In this document: piece by piece, positions 25,695 to 34,701 of the stretch
Numbering within the stretch: position 1 is the stretch's first letter
Layout: every line of letters begins with the position of its first letter
Assembly (NCBI RefSeq): GCF_017592825.1
Contig: NZ_JAGFMD010000002.1
Span: 186,001 to 250,000 of the forward strand
Source: Roseivirga sp. E12
Lineage (GTDB): Bacteria; Bacteroidota; Bacteroidia; Cytophagales; Cyclobacteriaceae
Reading direction: 5' to 3'
Length of the DNA stretch: 64,000 nucleotides
Position numbers and translations under genes: made by a program
Notes under the pieces: generated by a model
What the model saw: the letters and a program-made list of their open reading frames with translations, nothing else
Databases searched by the model: none
Told to the model about the DNA's origin: nothing

Positions 25695-25724
25695 CGCACA
25701 CTAAAATTTAAACGTCCTTTTATC

Positions 25725-26840
25725 ATGATCATTGGCGTACCTAAGGAAATAAAAAACAACGAAAATCGAGTAGCTGCTACCCCATCTGGCGTAGCTGAGC
25801 TTACAAAGCGCGGTCATACCGTCTATGTTCAATCTACAGCTGGTCTGGGAAGTGGTTTTACTGATGAAGACTACGTAGGTGCACGTGCACAAATTCTCCC
25901 CACAATTGAGGAGACTTATGCGATTGCCGAAATGATCATGAAGGTAAAAGAGCCTATAGAGTCTGAGTATAACCTTATCAAAGAAGACCAATTACTCTTT
26001 ACTTACTTCCACTTTGCTTCTTATGAGCCATTGACTAAGGCTATGATTGCAAACAAATCAGTTTGTCTGGCATATGAGACAGTAGAAAAAGCGGACCGTA
26101 GCTTACCATTGTTAGTACCAATGTCAGAAGTGGCTGGACGTATGGCAACTCAAAAAGGTGCCAACTACTTAGAAAAGCCTCTTGGTGGTATGGGCAAGTT
26201 ACTAGGTGGTGTGCCTGGTGTGCTTCCTGCTAAGGTTTTAGTCCTTGGTGGTGGTATTGTTGGAACCCAAGCTGCAAAAATGGCTGCGGGCCTGGGTGCT
26301 GATGTGACAATGATGGATATCAGCTTAAAAAGGATGAGAGAATTAGATGACATCATGCCGGCTAACGTCAAAACGATGATGTCAAACGAATATAATGTTC
26401 GTGCAATGATCAAAGATTCTGATTTGATTATTGGTGCAGTATTGATTCCTGGTGCTAAAGCTCCACATCTTATTACAAGAGATATGCTTAAAGAGATGAA
26501 GGCAGGTACCGTGCTTGTGGACGTAGCAGTAGATCAGGGAGGTTGTATTGAAACCTGTAGACCTACTACTCACGCAGAGCCTACATATGTTATTGATGAT
26601 GTGTTGCACTACTGCGTAGCTAATATGCCAGGAGCTGTACCTTACACTTCTACGTTGGCACTCACTAACGCCACCCTTCCATACGCTATCCAGTTGGCGA
26701 ACAAAGGTTGGAAAAAGGCATGTAATGACGATGTAGAACTGGCTAAAGGCTTGAACGTAATTAAAGGAGATGTTGTCTATGAAGCAGTAGCTGAGGCATT
26801 TGATTTACCGTACGTTTCTTTAGACCAACACTTGGCCTAA
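25725..26840 (+). CDS. ald: Alanine dehydrogenase
   Basis: NAD-dependent interconversion of L-alanine and pyruvate plus ammonia. The start at 25725 gives the family's exact N-terminus ([23 protein letters not shown]); an upstream ATG at 25683 lies over the -7 box and is unlikely. Catalytic Lys and His are in the MKVKEP and FTYFHFA segments. The Rossmann motif is [21 protein letters not shown], and the C-terminal signature is [19 protein letters not shown]. About 371 residues, normal length. It is monocistronic, with its own promoter box and terminator. A LacI-type palindrome at the promoter suggests control by nutrient state. Confidence 0.96.
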   Translation: MIIGVPKEIKNNENRVAATPSGVAELTKRGHTVYVQSTAGLGSGFTDEDYVGARAQILPTIEETYAIAEMIMKVKEPIESEYNLIKEDQLLFTYFHFASYEPLTKAMIANKSVCLAYETVEKADRSLPLLVPMSEVAGRMATQKGANYLEKPLGGMGKLLGGVPGVLPAKVLVLGGGIVGTQAAKMAAGLGADVTMMDISLKRMRELDDIMPANVKTMMSNEYNVRAMIKDSDLIIGAVLIPGAKAPHLITRDMLKEMKAGTVLVDVAVDQGGCIETCRPTTHAEPTYVIDDVLHYCVANMPGAVPYTSTLALTNATLPYAIQLANKGWKKACNDDVELAKGLNVIKGDVVYEAVAEAFDLPYVSLDQHLA

Positions 26841-26859
26841 TAGCTTAAAAGTATTACCG

Positions 26860-26893
26860 AAAAGGAACCTCTATTTTTAGAGGTTCCTTTTTT
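26860..26893 (+). terminator. Terminator of ald
   Basis: AAAAGGAACCTCT and AGAGGTTCCTTTTTTT form a strong GC-containing stem with a T-tract, 20 bases after the ald stop. Confidence 0.9.
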
Positions 26894-26921
26894 TATATAA
26901 TTTTCCCCGAACAAATACAAA

Positions 26922-27731
26922 ATGGCTGATACTGCATTAGTTACTGGCGCTGCTGGTGGCATTGGATTCGAATTCTGCAAATTATTGACCACCAAAGGTT
27001 ATAACCTTGTTATGGTGGACATGGACTCTGAAGGCTTAGAAAAAGCCTCCGCCAAACTGCAGAATCTCGGTTCGTCCGTTATCACCCTTGTTCTGGATTT
27101 ATCTGCTGAAGAAGCTGCTGAAACAATCGTCAATTTCCTTAAAGGCCAGGGCATTGAAGTAGATTTAATTTTCAATAACGCAGGCTTCGGCAATTTCGGA
27201 TACTTTGCGGAAAGCAGTTGGGCCAAAGACCGTGCTATGTTGCAGGTTCATATGGTCACTGCAACAGAACTTATTAAGCTTCTATTACCAGGTATGATCT
27301 CTCGCGGGAAAGGTTACATTCTCAACAATGCTTCAGTTGCCGCATTTGTTCCTGGCCCCTTAATGTCGACTTACCATGCCTCTAAGTCTTATTTGCTGAA
27401 TTTCACTCAGGCATTGGCCAATGAAATGAAAGGAACAGGAATAAACGCCACAGTAATTTGCCCAGGCATGACCAAAACCAACTTTGCCAAGGCGAATGGC
27501 AACGATGATCCGAACATCAAGTTTAACATCATGGACAGTGACTTTGTGGCTGAATATGCTTTCAATGCCCTAATGAAGGGAAAGGTAGTTGCAGTACCAG
27601 GGTTTTGGAATAAACTCAGCGCCTTTCTTCCGCGGTTGCTCAGCCGAGATACAGTCGCAAACATGGTTGGCAACATTCAAAGAAAAAATCATGCAAAAAG
27701 GGCTGATGAAAAGGCCAGTAAGAGTCTCTAG
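26922..27731 (+). CDS. Short-chain dehydrogenase/reductase
   Basis: Classical SDR of 269 residues: the cofactor motif TGAAGGIG is at the N-terminus, NNAGFG lies in the middle, and the catalytic Ser (NNASVAAF), Tyr and Lys (YHASK) follow. Asp at the end of the second strand (VDMDSEGL) suggests NAD rather than NADP, although this is not decisive. The substrate is unknown. The stop codon shares CTAG (27728-27731) with the stop of the convergent alkB-like gene. Confidence 0.9.
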   Translation: MADTALVTGAAGGIGFEFCKLLTTKGYNLVMVDMDSEGLEKASAKLQNLGSSVITLVLDLSAEEAAETIVNFLKGQGIEVDLIFNNAGFGNFGYFAESSWAKDRAMLQVHMVTATELIKLLLPGMISRGKGYILNNASVAAFVPGPLMSTYHASKSYLLNFTQALANEMKGTGINATVICPGMTKTNFAKANGNDDPNIKFNIMDSDFVAEYAFNALMKGKVVAVPGFWNKLSAFLPRLLSRDTVANMVGNIQRKNHAKRADEKASKSL

Positions 27732-28816
27732 TTAGCTCGATTATAAACTGTTTCCTCCCAGGTCTTTAGCTTAGGATTAATCCATTTAAACCACAGAGGT
27801 GGTATGGCCGCCAATAAAATCATTGCGGGATATCCCGAAGGTAACTGCGGAGACTCTTCATAATGTTTTAAAACCTGATATCGCTTAATCGCATTGGCAT
27901 GATGATCGGAATGCCTCTGAAGTTGAAAGAGGAAGAAATTGCTCAATCGGTGATTGGAATTCCATGAATGCATTGGATTTACTCTTTCATAAACCCCTGG
28001 TGAATTCTCTTTTCGGACTATGCCATAATGCTCAACATAGTTGACGATTTCCAGTAAAGTAAATGCTAAAACACTCTGTATGAAAAAGAACAAAGGCACC
28101 TCCCATACCAATCGATCAAAGTAGATACTTGCCCCTGTAGTCAAAGCCAAAGCAAAAAATATTGGCAAAAGGGTATACCAGATCATTTCATTATAGAAGC
28201 TCCAGAACTTGATGCCTTTTCTTTCCAATCTGCTTCTCTCAAGCTTCCATGCGCTGAAATAGCTACCTATTACAGAGCGAAGCCAAAAGGCATAGAAGTT
28301 CTCTCCCTTTCGGCTTGTCGCTGGATCACGAGGAGTAGCTACATATACATGATGACCTCGGTTGTGTTCAATATAGAAATGCATATAACAAACCGTCATC
28401 AGGATGATCCGAGAGTAAACTCGTTCAAGCTTTGACTTCTTATGCCCTAACTCATGTGCCACTGTAATGCCAATACCACCAGTAACCAGAGAGAAGGAAA
28501 GAATAAACCCAATCAAGAATATCGGCTCCATTGCGCTTTCAGCAATCACGAAGGCACCCCACATTAGGAAGCCAAGCTGAAAGAATGTCCATATGTAAGT
28601 GATCAACCTGTAGTAGAATTGCTCTGATACCAATATGGCTTTCTCATCAGTCATGTTTTCTGGATCTTTTCCAATAATCCAGTCTGCTAAGGGAATGAAA
28701 ACAAAGACAAAGACGGACGCCATAAAATTCCAGTAACCTCCTAAATAGAATCCGAGGATGGCCAGTAATGGAATTATGAATGCTGTAAGAAACCCTGCTT
28801 TCTTGATAAAACTCAC
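27728..28816 (-). CDS. alkB: Alkane 1-monooxygenase (AlkB-type membrane di-iron hydroxylase)
   Basis: Integral membrane non-haem di-iron enzyme that hydroxylates n-alkanes at the terminal carbon. The 362 residues have several transmembrane segments and the histidine boxes of AlkB: HELGHKK at 121, HNRGHH at 151 and RHSDHH at 301. They also carry the AlkB-specific NYVEHYG motif at 259, which separates it from fatty-acid desaturases and xylene monooxygenases. No rubredoxin or rubredoxin reductase gene is nearby, so electron supply must come from elsewhere. It is 16 bp downstream of the nuclease-fold gene. Confidence 0.92.
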   Translation of the reverse strand: MSFIKKAGFLTAFIIPLLAILGFYLGGYWNFMASVFVFVFIPLADWIIGKDPENMTDEKAILVSEQFYYRLITYIWTFFQLGFLMWGAFVIAESAMEPIFLIGFILSFSLVTGGIGITVAHELGHKKSKLERVYSRIILMTVCYMHFYIEHNRGHHVYVATPRDPATSRKGENFYAFWLRSVIGSYFSAWKLERSRLERKGIKFWSFYNEMIWYTLLPIFFALALTTGASIYFDRLVWEVPLFFFIQSVLAFTLLEIVNYVEHYGIVRKENSPGVYERVNPMHSWNSNHRLSNFFLFQLQRHSDHHANAIKRYQVLKHYEESPQLPSGYPAMILLAAIPPLWFKWINPKLKTWEETVYNRAN

Positions 28817-28832
28817 CTAGGAATTTACTGAA

Positions 28833-29294
28833 TCAAAGCATAGCTGTCAAACTATTATAATCAGGAATTTCCATCAGTCCTTCAAAAGAATCGTTGGTGT
28901 TGTCGCAAAGACCAGCATATGTTACAATTCCATTAGTTACAATTAACAAACGCGCCTTGCAAGCGGTATTATAGACAGCCAACTGTCTAACTGTGGACTC
29001 ATTAATAGCCACTGAGGCAGCTTTGCACTCGACTAAGACCAGAGGCTTCAACTCATTATCCATAACCATGATATCGCTTCTTTTCGTTAGCGAGTTATAC
29101 TTGTGCCCTGTCTCCACACTAGTAAGGCTTGAAGGATAGTTTAAATGATTATTAAGGAAATTAAGAAAGTGTTGCCGAACCCATTCTTCTGGGGTTAATA
29201 CAATGAACTTCTTCCTTATCGGATCGAAAATGGCTAACTTGCCGGCCCTTTGTTCAATTCGATATTCGTATTTCGGAAGCCTGAGTTCGAGCAT
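28833..29294 (-). CDS. HsdR N-terminal-like nuclease-fold protein
   Basis: The 153 residues correspond to the type I restriction enzyme R-subunit N-terminal domain (HSDR_N). A PD-(D/E)xK-like core is visible, Asp in KRSDIMVMD and ECK in LVLVECKA. The helicase and other R-subunit parts are absent, and no hsdM or hsdS is present in the window, so it is not a restriction system. Stand-alone proteins of this size are common in Bacteroidota genomes with unknown function. It probably shares a transcript with alkB and is divergent from amn. Confidence 0.75.
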   Translation of the reverse strand: MLELRLPKYEYRIEQRAGKLAIFDPIRKKFIVLTPEEWVRQHFLNFLNNHLNYPSSLTSVETGHKYNSLTKRSDIMVMDNELKPLVLVECKAASVAINESTVRQLAVYNTACKARLLIVTNGIVTYAGLCDNTNDSFEGLMEIPDYNSLTAML

Positions 29295-29334
29295 TTGGCA
29301 AAGCTAAATAATTCTCCTGAACCAAATAAGCTAT

Positions 29335-30108
29335 ATGAAAACCAAACAAGAAATAGTAGAAAATTGGCTCCCTAGATACACTGGAGTGCCTAATGAAGAG
29401 TTCGGAGAGTACATCTTACTCACCAACTTTATTAATTATGTAAACATGTTCTCTGAGAAATTCGGGGTCGAGATTAGGGGAAAAGACAGACCGATGCAGA
29501 GTGCAACTGCAGAGAACATCACAATCATCAACTTTGGAATGGGTAGTGCGATGGCAGCCACAGTGATGGACCTTTTAAGCAGCATCAGCCCTAAGGCAGT
29601 CTTATTCCTTGGCAAGTGCGGTGGTTTAAAGAAGAAAACCCAACTGGGCGATATGATACTGCCTATCGCGGCTATTAGAGGAGAAGGAACAAGTAACGAC
29701 TATATGCCTGTAGAAATACCTGCCCTACCTTCATTTAGATTGCAAAGGGCTGTTTCTTCTATGATTAAGAAGCACCAAAGAGACTATTGGACCGGAACAT
29801 GCTATACCACTAACAGAAGAGTTTGGGAGCATGACAAGGCTTTCAAAAAGTATTTAAGAAAAATCCGTGCAATGGCTGTTGATATGGAGACAGCAACGTT
29901 ATTCACTGTGGGATTCGTGAATGAAATTCCTAGAGGTGCCCTACTATTAGTGTCTGACAACCCGATGATTCCTGAAGGTGTTAAGACCGAGGCAAGTGAT
30001 AGCAAGGTAACTGGCGATTATGTAAATGCTCATCTAGAAATTGGCATCGACTCACTCCGAGAATTAAGGGACTCGGGAGACTCTGTCAAGCATATGCAAT
30101 TCGAATAA
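29335..30108 (+). CDS. amn: AMP nucleosidase
   Basis: Hydrolyses AMP to adenine and ribose 5-phosphate in purine turnover. The 257 residues cover the nucleoside phosphorylase-like catalytic domain: NFGMGSAMAATVMDLLSSI, VLFLGKCGGLKKKTQLGDM, MAVDMETATLFTVGF (the base-binding Met-Glu region) and LLLVSDNPM. The long regulatory N-terminal domain of the E. coli enzyme (484 residues) is absent, as in other Bacteroidota members. It is monocistronic, with a terminator directly after. Confidence 0.9.
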   Translation: MKTKQEIVENWLPRYTGVPNEEFGEYILLTNFINYVNMFSEKFGVEIRGKDRPMQSATAENITIINFGMGSAMAATVMDLLSSISPKAVLFLGKCGGLKKKTQLGDMILPIAAIRGEGTSNDYMPVEIPALPSFRLQRAVSSMIKKHQRDYWTGTCYTTNRRVWEHDKAFKKYLRKIRAMAVDMETATLFTVGFVNEIPRGALLLVSDNPMIPEGVKTEASDSKVTGDYVNAHLEIGIDSLRELRDSGDSVKHMQFE

Positions 30109-30115
30109 ACTCAAT

Positions 30116-30146
30116 AAAAAAGGGAGGCTTAAGCCTCCCTTTTTTA
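30116..30146. terminator. Bidirectional terminator between amn and the amylase gene
   Basis: AAAAAAGGGAGGCTTAAGCCTCCCTTTTTT is a fully symmetric hairpin with A and T tracts on both sides. It sits between two convergent genes, 8 bases from each stop. Confidence 0.92.
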
Positions 30147-30154
30147 TTTCTTCT

Positions 30155-33100
30155 TTACCTAACAAGAACTTTCAAAGTATACCGCTTTTGGTCGGTCAAT
30201 ATTCTTAGTAGGTAGAGGCCTGACTTTAATCCTGTTATGTCCACTGGTTCTACCCTTCCACGAGACAGCTTTTGGTTGAAGACTTCGTTTCCATTAAGGT
30301 CAAAAATCTTTATTGCTCTGGGGATACCAGGTATATCGCCTGAGAAATTAATAATTCCTTGTGTTGGATTTGGGTAGTAGTTGAAGCCTGGTAACTCATC
30401 TTCGATACTAGTGACTTCTTTGATGATTGGGAAGTCAAAGAATATATCCCCATTGGCAATTACAGTACCCCCTTCAAAATCGCCCGGAGTTCCAGCACCC
30501 TTTTTACTACCATCGACATTTCTAAATACCATTGCTAAACGATAGGCAACATCGGTATCGCTCATCCCATAGTATTGTGTCGGGGTAAAAGTGATTTGCC
30601 ACTTATTCGCATTTTCTGAAGATCGAGTCATTAGGCCAACGCCATCATCTTCTCCCCAGTTGCCAATTACAAAACCATCTTCAAACGCAGTCCCGTTTTC
30701 AGAAAAACTGATACCCGAATGCATATACACCTTGTTTTCACCCACAAGACCTCTATTACCAAACCTAGCATCATAAGTCAAAGTGATTTGATCATCCTGA
30801 TCGAATTCCGCTGGAGAAACGCTAATTAGCTCTCCTTCCAATTCCATGTCTAGAAATACTGTAGAGCCTCTGAATCCCTTACCAACATTAGAATTATCAG
30901 CATCTCTGAAATACATACCGAGCCTTACAGCTTCCCCACTCGTGATAGAGAAATAGTTTGTTGGCGTAATCGTGATCTGCCACATGTCATCTTCTCCATC
31001 GACTTTTGTCATAAGACCCACACCATCGTCTGTAAGGCTACCAACTAAATTCTGTATGGCTTGGCTATTGACATCGTCAAAGACAACTCCGGCATGCATG
31101 TACACTTTGGATGCACCTACAAGTCCGCTTGTGCCATCGGGATTGGCCTTAGTAGCATCAAACGTAATGGTGATTTCATCATCTGGTCCAAACACTTCTG
31201 GGTTTACGGTAACTGGACTCACAAATGCTTCAACAACCCCTGGAAACCCATCCGACACATCGTTAGAAGTAAAAATTCTAAACTGACCTGGCGCAAGATC
31301 TATTGAGGTATTCACATCGCCCACAGCCACTGGCCCGTCCGAAAAGTAATCATACCACTCTCCTGTTTGTGTATATGTGATGTCAGTTGTGGTAGCAGTC
31401 AGTCCGAAGTTGCCAACAATCAGTACATCTAAATCATCGGAGTCAATCGATATGGATCTTATATCGCCACTAAAGTCATATACATAGCTAATGTTCGATT
31501 CTTGATTGATAAGGTTTCTTAATCCAATCACTGCGGCAAAGGCATCGTAGGTATAGCCTCTCAAAGGGTCTTCGTAATAGCCCAAATTGCCCGCACCCCA
31601 AACTAAGGGCTTATTCCCTACTCTTCCATTAAAGTTGATATCAATATCATAGCCTAGTTCGCCAAACTGCCAAAGCATCTTAGGCCCTGGGAGGGTATAA
31701 ATAAAGGCGGCATTCATTTTCAGCCTTTCTAAGGCGATTGTTGTATCTCGGGTATTATAGCCATCTGTAGCTCCTCCTTCTTGAAAGACTTCCCATAGTT
31801 GTCTTTGTTCGTCATGACTTTCCATATACGAAACATGAGTACTAGCCGTAGCTCCTTGGAAGGTGTCTCCTGTTGAGCCGCCAAGAGCACTCCAATACGA
31901 GAATCCTACGTTTCTCCAAAGAAGCATTCCTGCCACAGCGAGAGCGGCTTCTTCCGTGCCATCGGCAAAGTGCTCAAGAATTACATAAGCACCTTGGTCT
32001 ACAGACCAGAGCTCAGTACTCATTCGAGTTAACAAGTCTATCCTAGACTGATCAAAGGCCGACCAGGCTCCTACATCACTAGGGTTATTTCTCTGGGTAA
32101 ACCCTTTGGACAAATCGAATCTGTATCCATCAAAGTGATACTCATTTATCCAGTAAGCATTGACTGAGTCAACAAAGTCTTGAGTGTAGGTACTTTCGTG
32201 GTTGAAGTCAAAGCCAACATTAAAAGGGTGTGTGGCATCAGGGTTGAACCATGGGCTATTGGCTGCGGGTTTGCTATTGGCTTCATCCCAGTACATCCTT
32301 ACCATTGGGTTTAAGCCAAAGGCGTGATTCAATACCATATCTAAAATGACTGCAATTCCTTTTTGGTGACAGGCCTGAATAAAGGTCTTCAAATTGTCTT
32401 TTGAACCATAGTACTTGTCAGGCGCAAAAAAGTACATAGGGTTATAGCCCCATGATTCATTGCCTTCAAACTCCATAATTGGCATTAGTTCTATTGCATT
32501 TACCCCAAGACCAGCAATGTAATCCAGCGTATCCACAAGGTCTTGATAGCTGTGCGTGCCAATGAAATCTCTTACTAGTAGTTCATAGATCACTAGGTCT
32601 TCTTTTTCCGGTCTTTGCCAGGCACCTTCTGAGGCACCCCATGCAAAAGGGGTTTGCCCTGTTTGAAATGTTGTTGCTATACCATATTCAATATTGTTAT
32701 AAGTAGGAACTGCTTCATGGACTGAGGCTGGAATAAACGAATCGTTCCATGGGTCGGCAACCTTATCGGCATAGGGGTCTCCTACCCTTATATTGCCATC
32801 AACTAGGTACTGGAAAACATATTCTTGGTTGGCCGTCAAGCCTGAGAGTTCTATCCAGAATAGTTCACCATCAGGAGTTACATTCATTAGGTAGTCTGAC
32901 CCAACTTGCCAGTTATTAAAATCTCCTACCACATAAACAAAGTCTTTTCCTGGGGCTTCAAGCACTAAGCTAACTTTGGTTAGATCATCACCATAGTTTA
33001 TTCCTTTTTCAAGGCCTGCGGGCAGTGCTAATTCTTGAGTGGCTGGTGTAAGGGTCACATTCAATGGCTGAGTCACTTCTAGACTCTCTCCATTGACCGT

Positions 33101-33796
33101 AGCCGTTACCTTTAACGTTCCCTGAAAACTTGCCGTGGGTGTAAAGTCAAAACTGATTGTATTACCAGATGTGACGTTGGCCTTTTCATCAAAACCATTT
33201 CCTTCATCTACAGAGATTGCCATAGCGGTAACATCACTAGAGGCCTCAGCTGAAAGTGTAACAGACTCTCCATCTACAACAAAAATGTCTTCGTTGGTAG
33301 GTGACGTTATAGTCACAAAGTTGGCAACATTCAAATCCATGTAGATGTCGCCATTAGAAGTTACTTCTCCACCATTGATTGAGCCAGGAGTACCTGCTCC
33401 TTTGGAGGATCCGTCAGCATTCCTGAACACCATTGATAGCCTGAACATATTGGTACCAGAAGGCACTCCATAGTACTCTCGTGCAGAGGGAGAAAGAGTG
33501 ATTTCCCACTTGTCATCTTCTCCTGACACTTTGGTCATAAGACCAATGCCATCATCGGCACCCCAATTACCCTTTACAAAGGTCCATGCGGTACCGGTTG
33601 GACTATCTGTAACCACACCCGTATGAACATATACCTTACTTGCCCCTACTAAACCAGCATCGCCTTGAGTAGCATCGAAAATCAGTTTGACCTCTTGATC
33701 ACCATTAGCTGTTGATGGCTCCAATGTTACAATCTGCCCGAACGAAAGGGATGTTGTCAGAAAGAACAGTATTAGCGGAAATAGATATTTCTTCAT
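30155..33796 (-). CDS. Secreted GH13 alpha-amylase family protein with type IX secretion domain
   Basis: Starch/alpha-glucan hydrolase of 1213 residues. Order: signal peptide (1-20); beta-rich module 1 (23-156); an Ig-like stretch (160-250); a CBM48-type E-set domain (about 265-350); GH13 barrel (about 395-760) with DMVLNH (486-491), nucleophile Asp561 in DGYRFDLSKG, acid/base Glu608 in VILEHF and MESHDE at 658-663; repeated modules 2 (864-986) and 3 (991-1124) like module 1 (GLVGASKVYMHAG... DDGVGLMTKV); and a type IX C-terminal sorting domain (about 1128-1213, YYPNPTQG, GLYLLRI). It is the second gene of the starch unit, behind a hairpin. Confidence 0.93.
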   Translation of the reverse strand: MKKYLFPLILFFLTTSLSFGQIVTLEPSTANGDQEVKLIFDATQGDAGLVGASKVYVHTGVVTDSPTGTAWTFVKGNWGADDGIGLMTKVSGEDDKWEITLSPSAREYYGVPSGTNMFRLSMVFRNADGSSKGAGTPGSINGGEVTSNGDIYMDLNVANFVTITSPTNEDIFVVDGESVTLSAEASSDVTAMAISVDEGNGFDEKANVTSGNTISFDFTPTASFQGTLKVTATVNGESLEVTQPLNVTLTPATQELALPAGLEKGINYGDDLTKVSLVLEAPGKDFVYVVGDFNNWQVGSDYLMNVTPDGELFWIELSGLTANQEYVFQYLVDGNIRVGDPYADKVADPWNDSFIPASVHEAVPTYNNIEYGIATTFQTGQTPFAWGASEGAWQRPEKEDLVIYELLVRDFIGTHSYQDLVDTLDYIAGLGVNAIELMPIMEFEGNESWGYNPMYFFAPDKYYGSKDNLKTFIQACHQKGIAVILDMVLNHAFGLNPMVRMYWDEANSKPAANSPWFNPDATHPFNVGFDFNHESTYTQDFVDSVNAYWINEYHFDGYRFDLSKGFTQRNNPSDVGAWSAFDQSRIDLLTRMSTELWSVDQGAYVILEHFADGTEEAALAVAGMLLWRNVGFSYWSALGGSTGDTFQGATASTHVSYMESHDEQRQLWEVFQEGGATDGYNTRDTTIALERLKMNAAFIYTLPGPKMLWQFGELGYDIDINFNGRVGNKPLVWGAGNLGYYEDPLRGYTYDAFAAVIGLRNLINQESNISYVYDFSGDIRSISIDSDDLDVLIVGNFGLTATTTDITYTQTGEWYDYFSDGPVAVGDVNTSIDLAPGQFRIFTSNDVSDGFPGVVEAFVSPVTVNPEVFGPDDEITITFDATKANPDGTSGLVGASKVYMHAGVVFDDVNSQAIQNLVGSLTDDGVGLMTKVDGEDDMWQITITPTNYFSITSGEAVRLGMYFRDADNSNVGKGFRGSTVFLDMELEGELISVSPAEFDQDDQITLTYDARFGNRGLVGENKVYMHSGISFSENGTAFEDGFVIGNWGEDDGVGLMTRSSENANKWQITFTPTQYYGMSDTDVAYRLAMVFRNVDGSKKGAGTPGDFEGGTVIANGDIFFDFPIIKEVTSIEDELPGFNYYPNPTQGIINFSGDIPGIPRAIKIFDLNGNEVFNQKLSRGRVEPVDITGLKSGLYLLRILTDQKRYTLKVLVR

Positions 33797-33810
33797 AAAG
33801 GTTAGTGTTA

Positions 33811-33837
33811 AAAAAAGCCCAGTTACTGGGCTTTTTA
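33811..33837 (-). terminator. Hairpin between the SusE/F-like gene and the amylase gene
   Basis: AAAAAGCCCAG-TTA-CTGGGCTTTTT forms an 11-bp stem with a T-tract on the minus strand. It sits between two genes that appear to belong to one unit, so it may act as a partial terminator that lowers amylase expression relative to the lipoprotein. Confidence 0.75.
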
Positions 33838-33855
33838 ACTAGTTCTTTCTTTTGA

Positions 33856-34539
33856 CTACTGTGCAGTGAATGTATATGCTCCAGTGGATGTATCAAAAGT
33901 CACCAGGTAAGTACCTGCAGTTGCGATTGGAATATTTGCTCCATCCTGAGTACCAGTACCCGTTGGGAATGCAGTATCGCCCCAGTTAGTACCCCAATCA
34001 TCATTTGCTCTAAATTTTGCATCACCTGCTGTCAAAGCAATTGTGACCTCATACTGAGTTCCTGTAACAAAGCTTAAGTCTGTGTCAGAATCCCATCCAG
34101 TTGGCGTAGCCGAACCAATGATTCCTACTGAGAAATCAGAAGTAACTGCAAAACCAAAAGTCTCAGTTCCTGAATTTCCATTAGAGTCAACAGCTGTTAC
34201 GCTTAACGTATAATCACCAGCAGCTAGACCTCCTGAAACTGATACCGTCCCAGATGCAGTTCTTCCGGTTACAGTAAATGATCCAGAAGCAACTGAAGTA
34301 GTCCCATTCGAAAGGTCATAAGTTGCCGAGGCCAATGTACTCTGAGATAAGTTTTCGCTTCCATCAGTAAACGAAACCTCAATATTTACTGCTTGTCCTT
34401 GAATTACATTCCCGGGATCAGCAATAGAAATTACCGGTGCGACATCGACAACATCAAAATCGGCATTCCCGTTGTCGCAGGAGGTAATGGCGAATGTCAA
34501 TAATGACATCGCAATCATAGTGTAAAGTAGTTTTTTCAT
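33856..34539 (-). CDS. SusE/SusF-like starch-binding outer-membrane lipoprotein
   Basis: The 227-residue lipoprotein has the signal MKKLLYTMIAMSLLTFAITSC, with Cys at residue 21. An Ig-like domain (about 35-130) is followed by a C-terminal domain (about 135-227) of the SusE/F carbohydrate-binding type: IGSATPTGWDSDTDL, AKFRANDDWGTNWGDTAFP, with aromatic residues suited to stacking on glucose. Full SusE has more binding domains, so this is a short member. No SusC or SusD is adjacent, which is unusual. A LacI-type operator lies 122 bp upstream. Confidence 0.75.
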   Translation of the reverse strand: MKKLLYTMIAMSLLTFAITSCDNGNADFDVVDVAPVISIADPGNVIQGQAVNIEVSFTDGSENLSQSTLASATYDLSNGTTSVASGSFTVTGRTASGTVSVSGGLAAGDYTLSVTAVDSNGNSGTETFGFAVTSDFSVGIIGSATPTGWDSDTDLSFVTGTQYEVTIALTAGDAKFRANDDWGTNWGDTAFPTGTGTQDGANIPIATAGTYLVTFDTSTGAYTFTAQ

Positions 34540-34660
34540 GCTCTTTTAAGTTTTAAAATCGATTCCATAAAACAGGCGTCTCCTGCTTACAAAATCCGTA
34601 TAGAATCAATAATAGCTATAAAAAACTAAGCTAAAGAGGCTTCAGAGCACTAATCGCGTT

Positions 34661-34672
34661 GCAAACGTTTGC
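34661..34672. promoter_or_regulatory. LacI-type operator of the starch genes
   Basis: GCAAACGTTTGC is a perfect 12-bp palindrome with central CG, the form bound by LacI/CcpA-family regulators, including maltose regulators in Bacteroidota. It lies between the MFS gene and the SusE/F-like gene, upstream of the latter on the minus strand. The regulator gene is not in the window. Confidence 0.6.
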
Positions 34673-34701
34673 GGTAAAAAGGATTCATAGCTTGTCTATG
34701 G

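Larger units (their letters stand above)
25441..25724. other. Divergent regulatory region between E1 and ald
   Basis: This AT-rich intergenic stretch holds no gene. It contains the palindrome CAAACGTTTG (25663-25672) and a -7 box for ald (25687-25694). Nothing else recognisable was seen in its left two-thirds. Confidence 0.5.

Noticed and set aside
28833-29294. Type I restriction-modification system.
   Set aside because: Only an HsdR N-terminal-like domain is present; no methylase, specificity or helicase gene is in the window.
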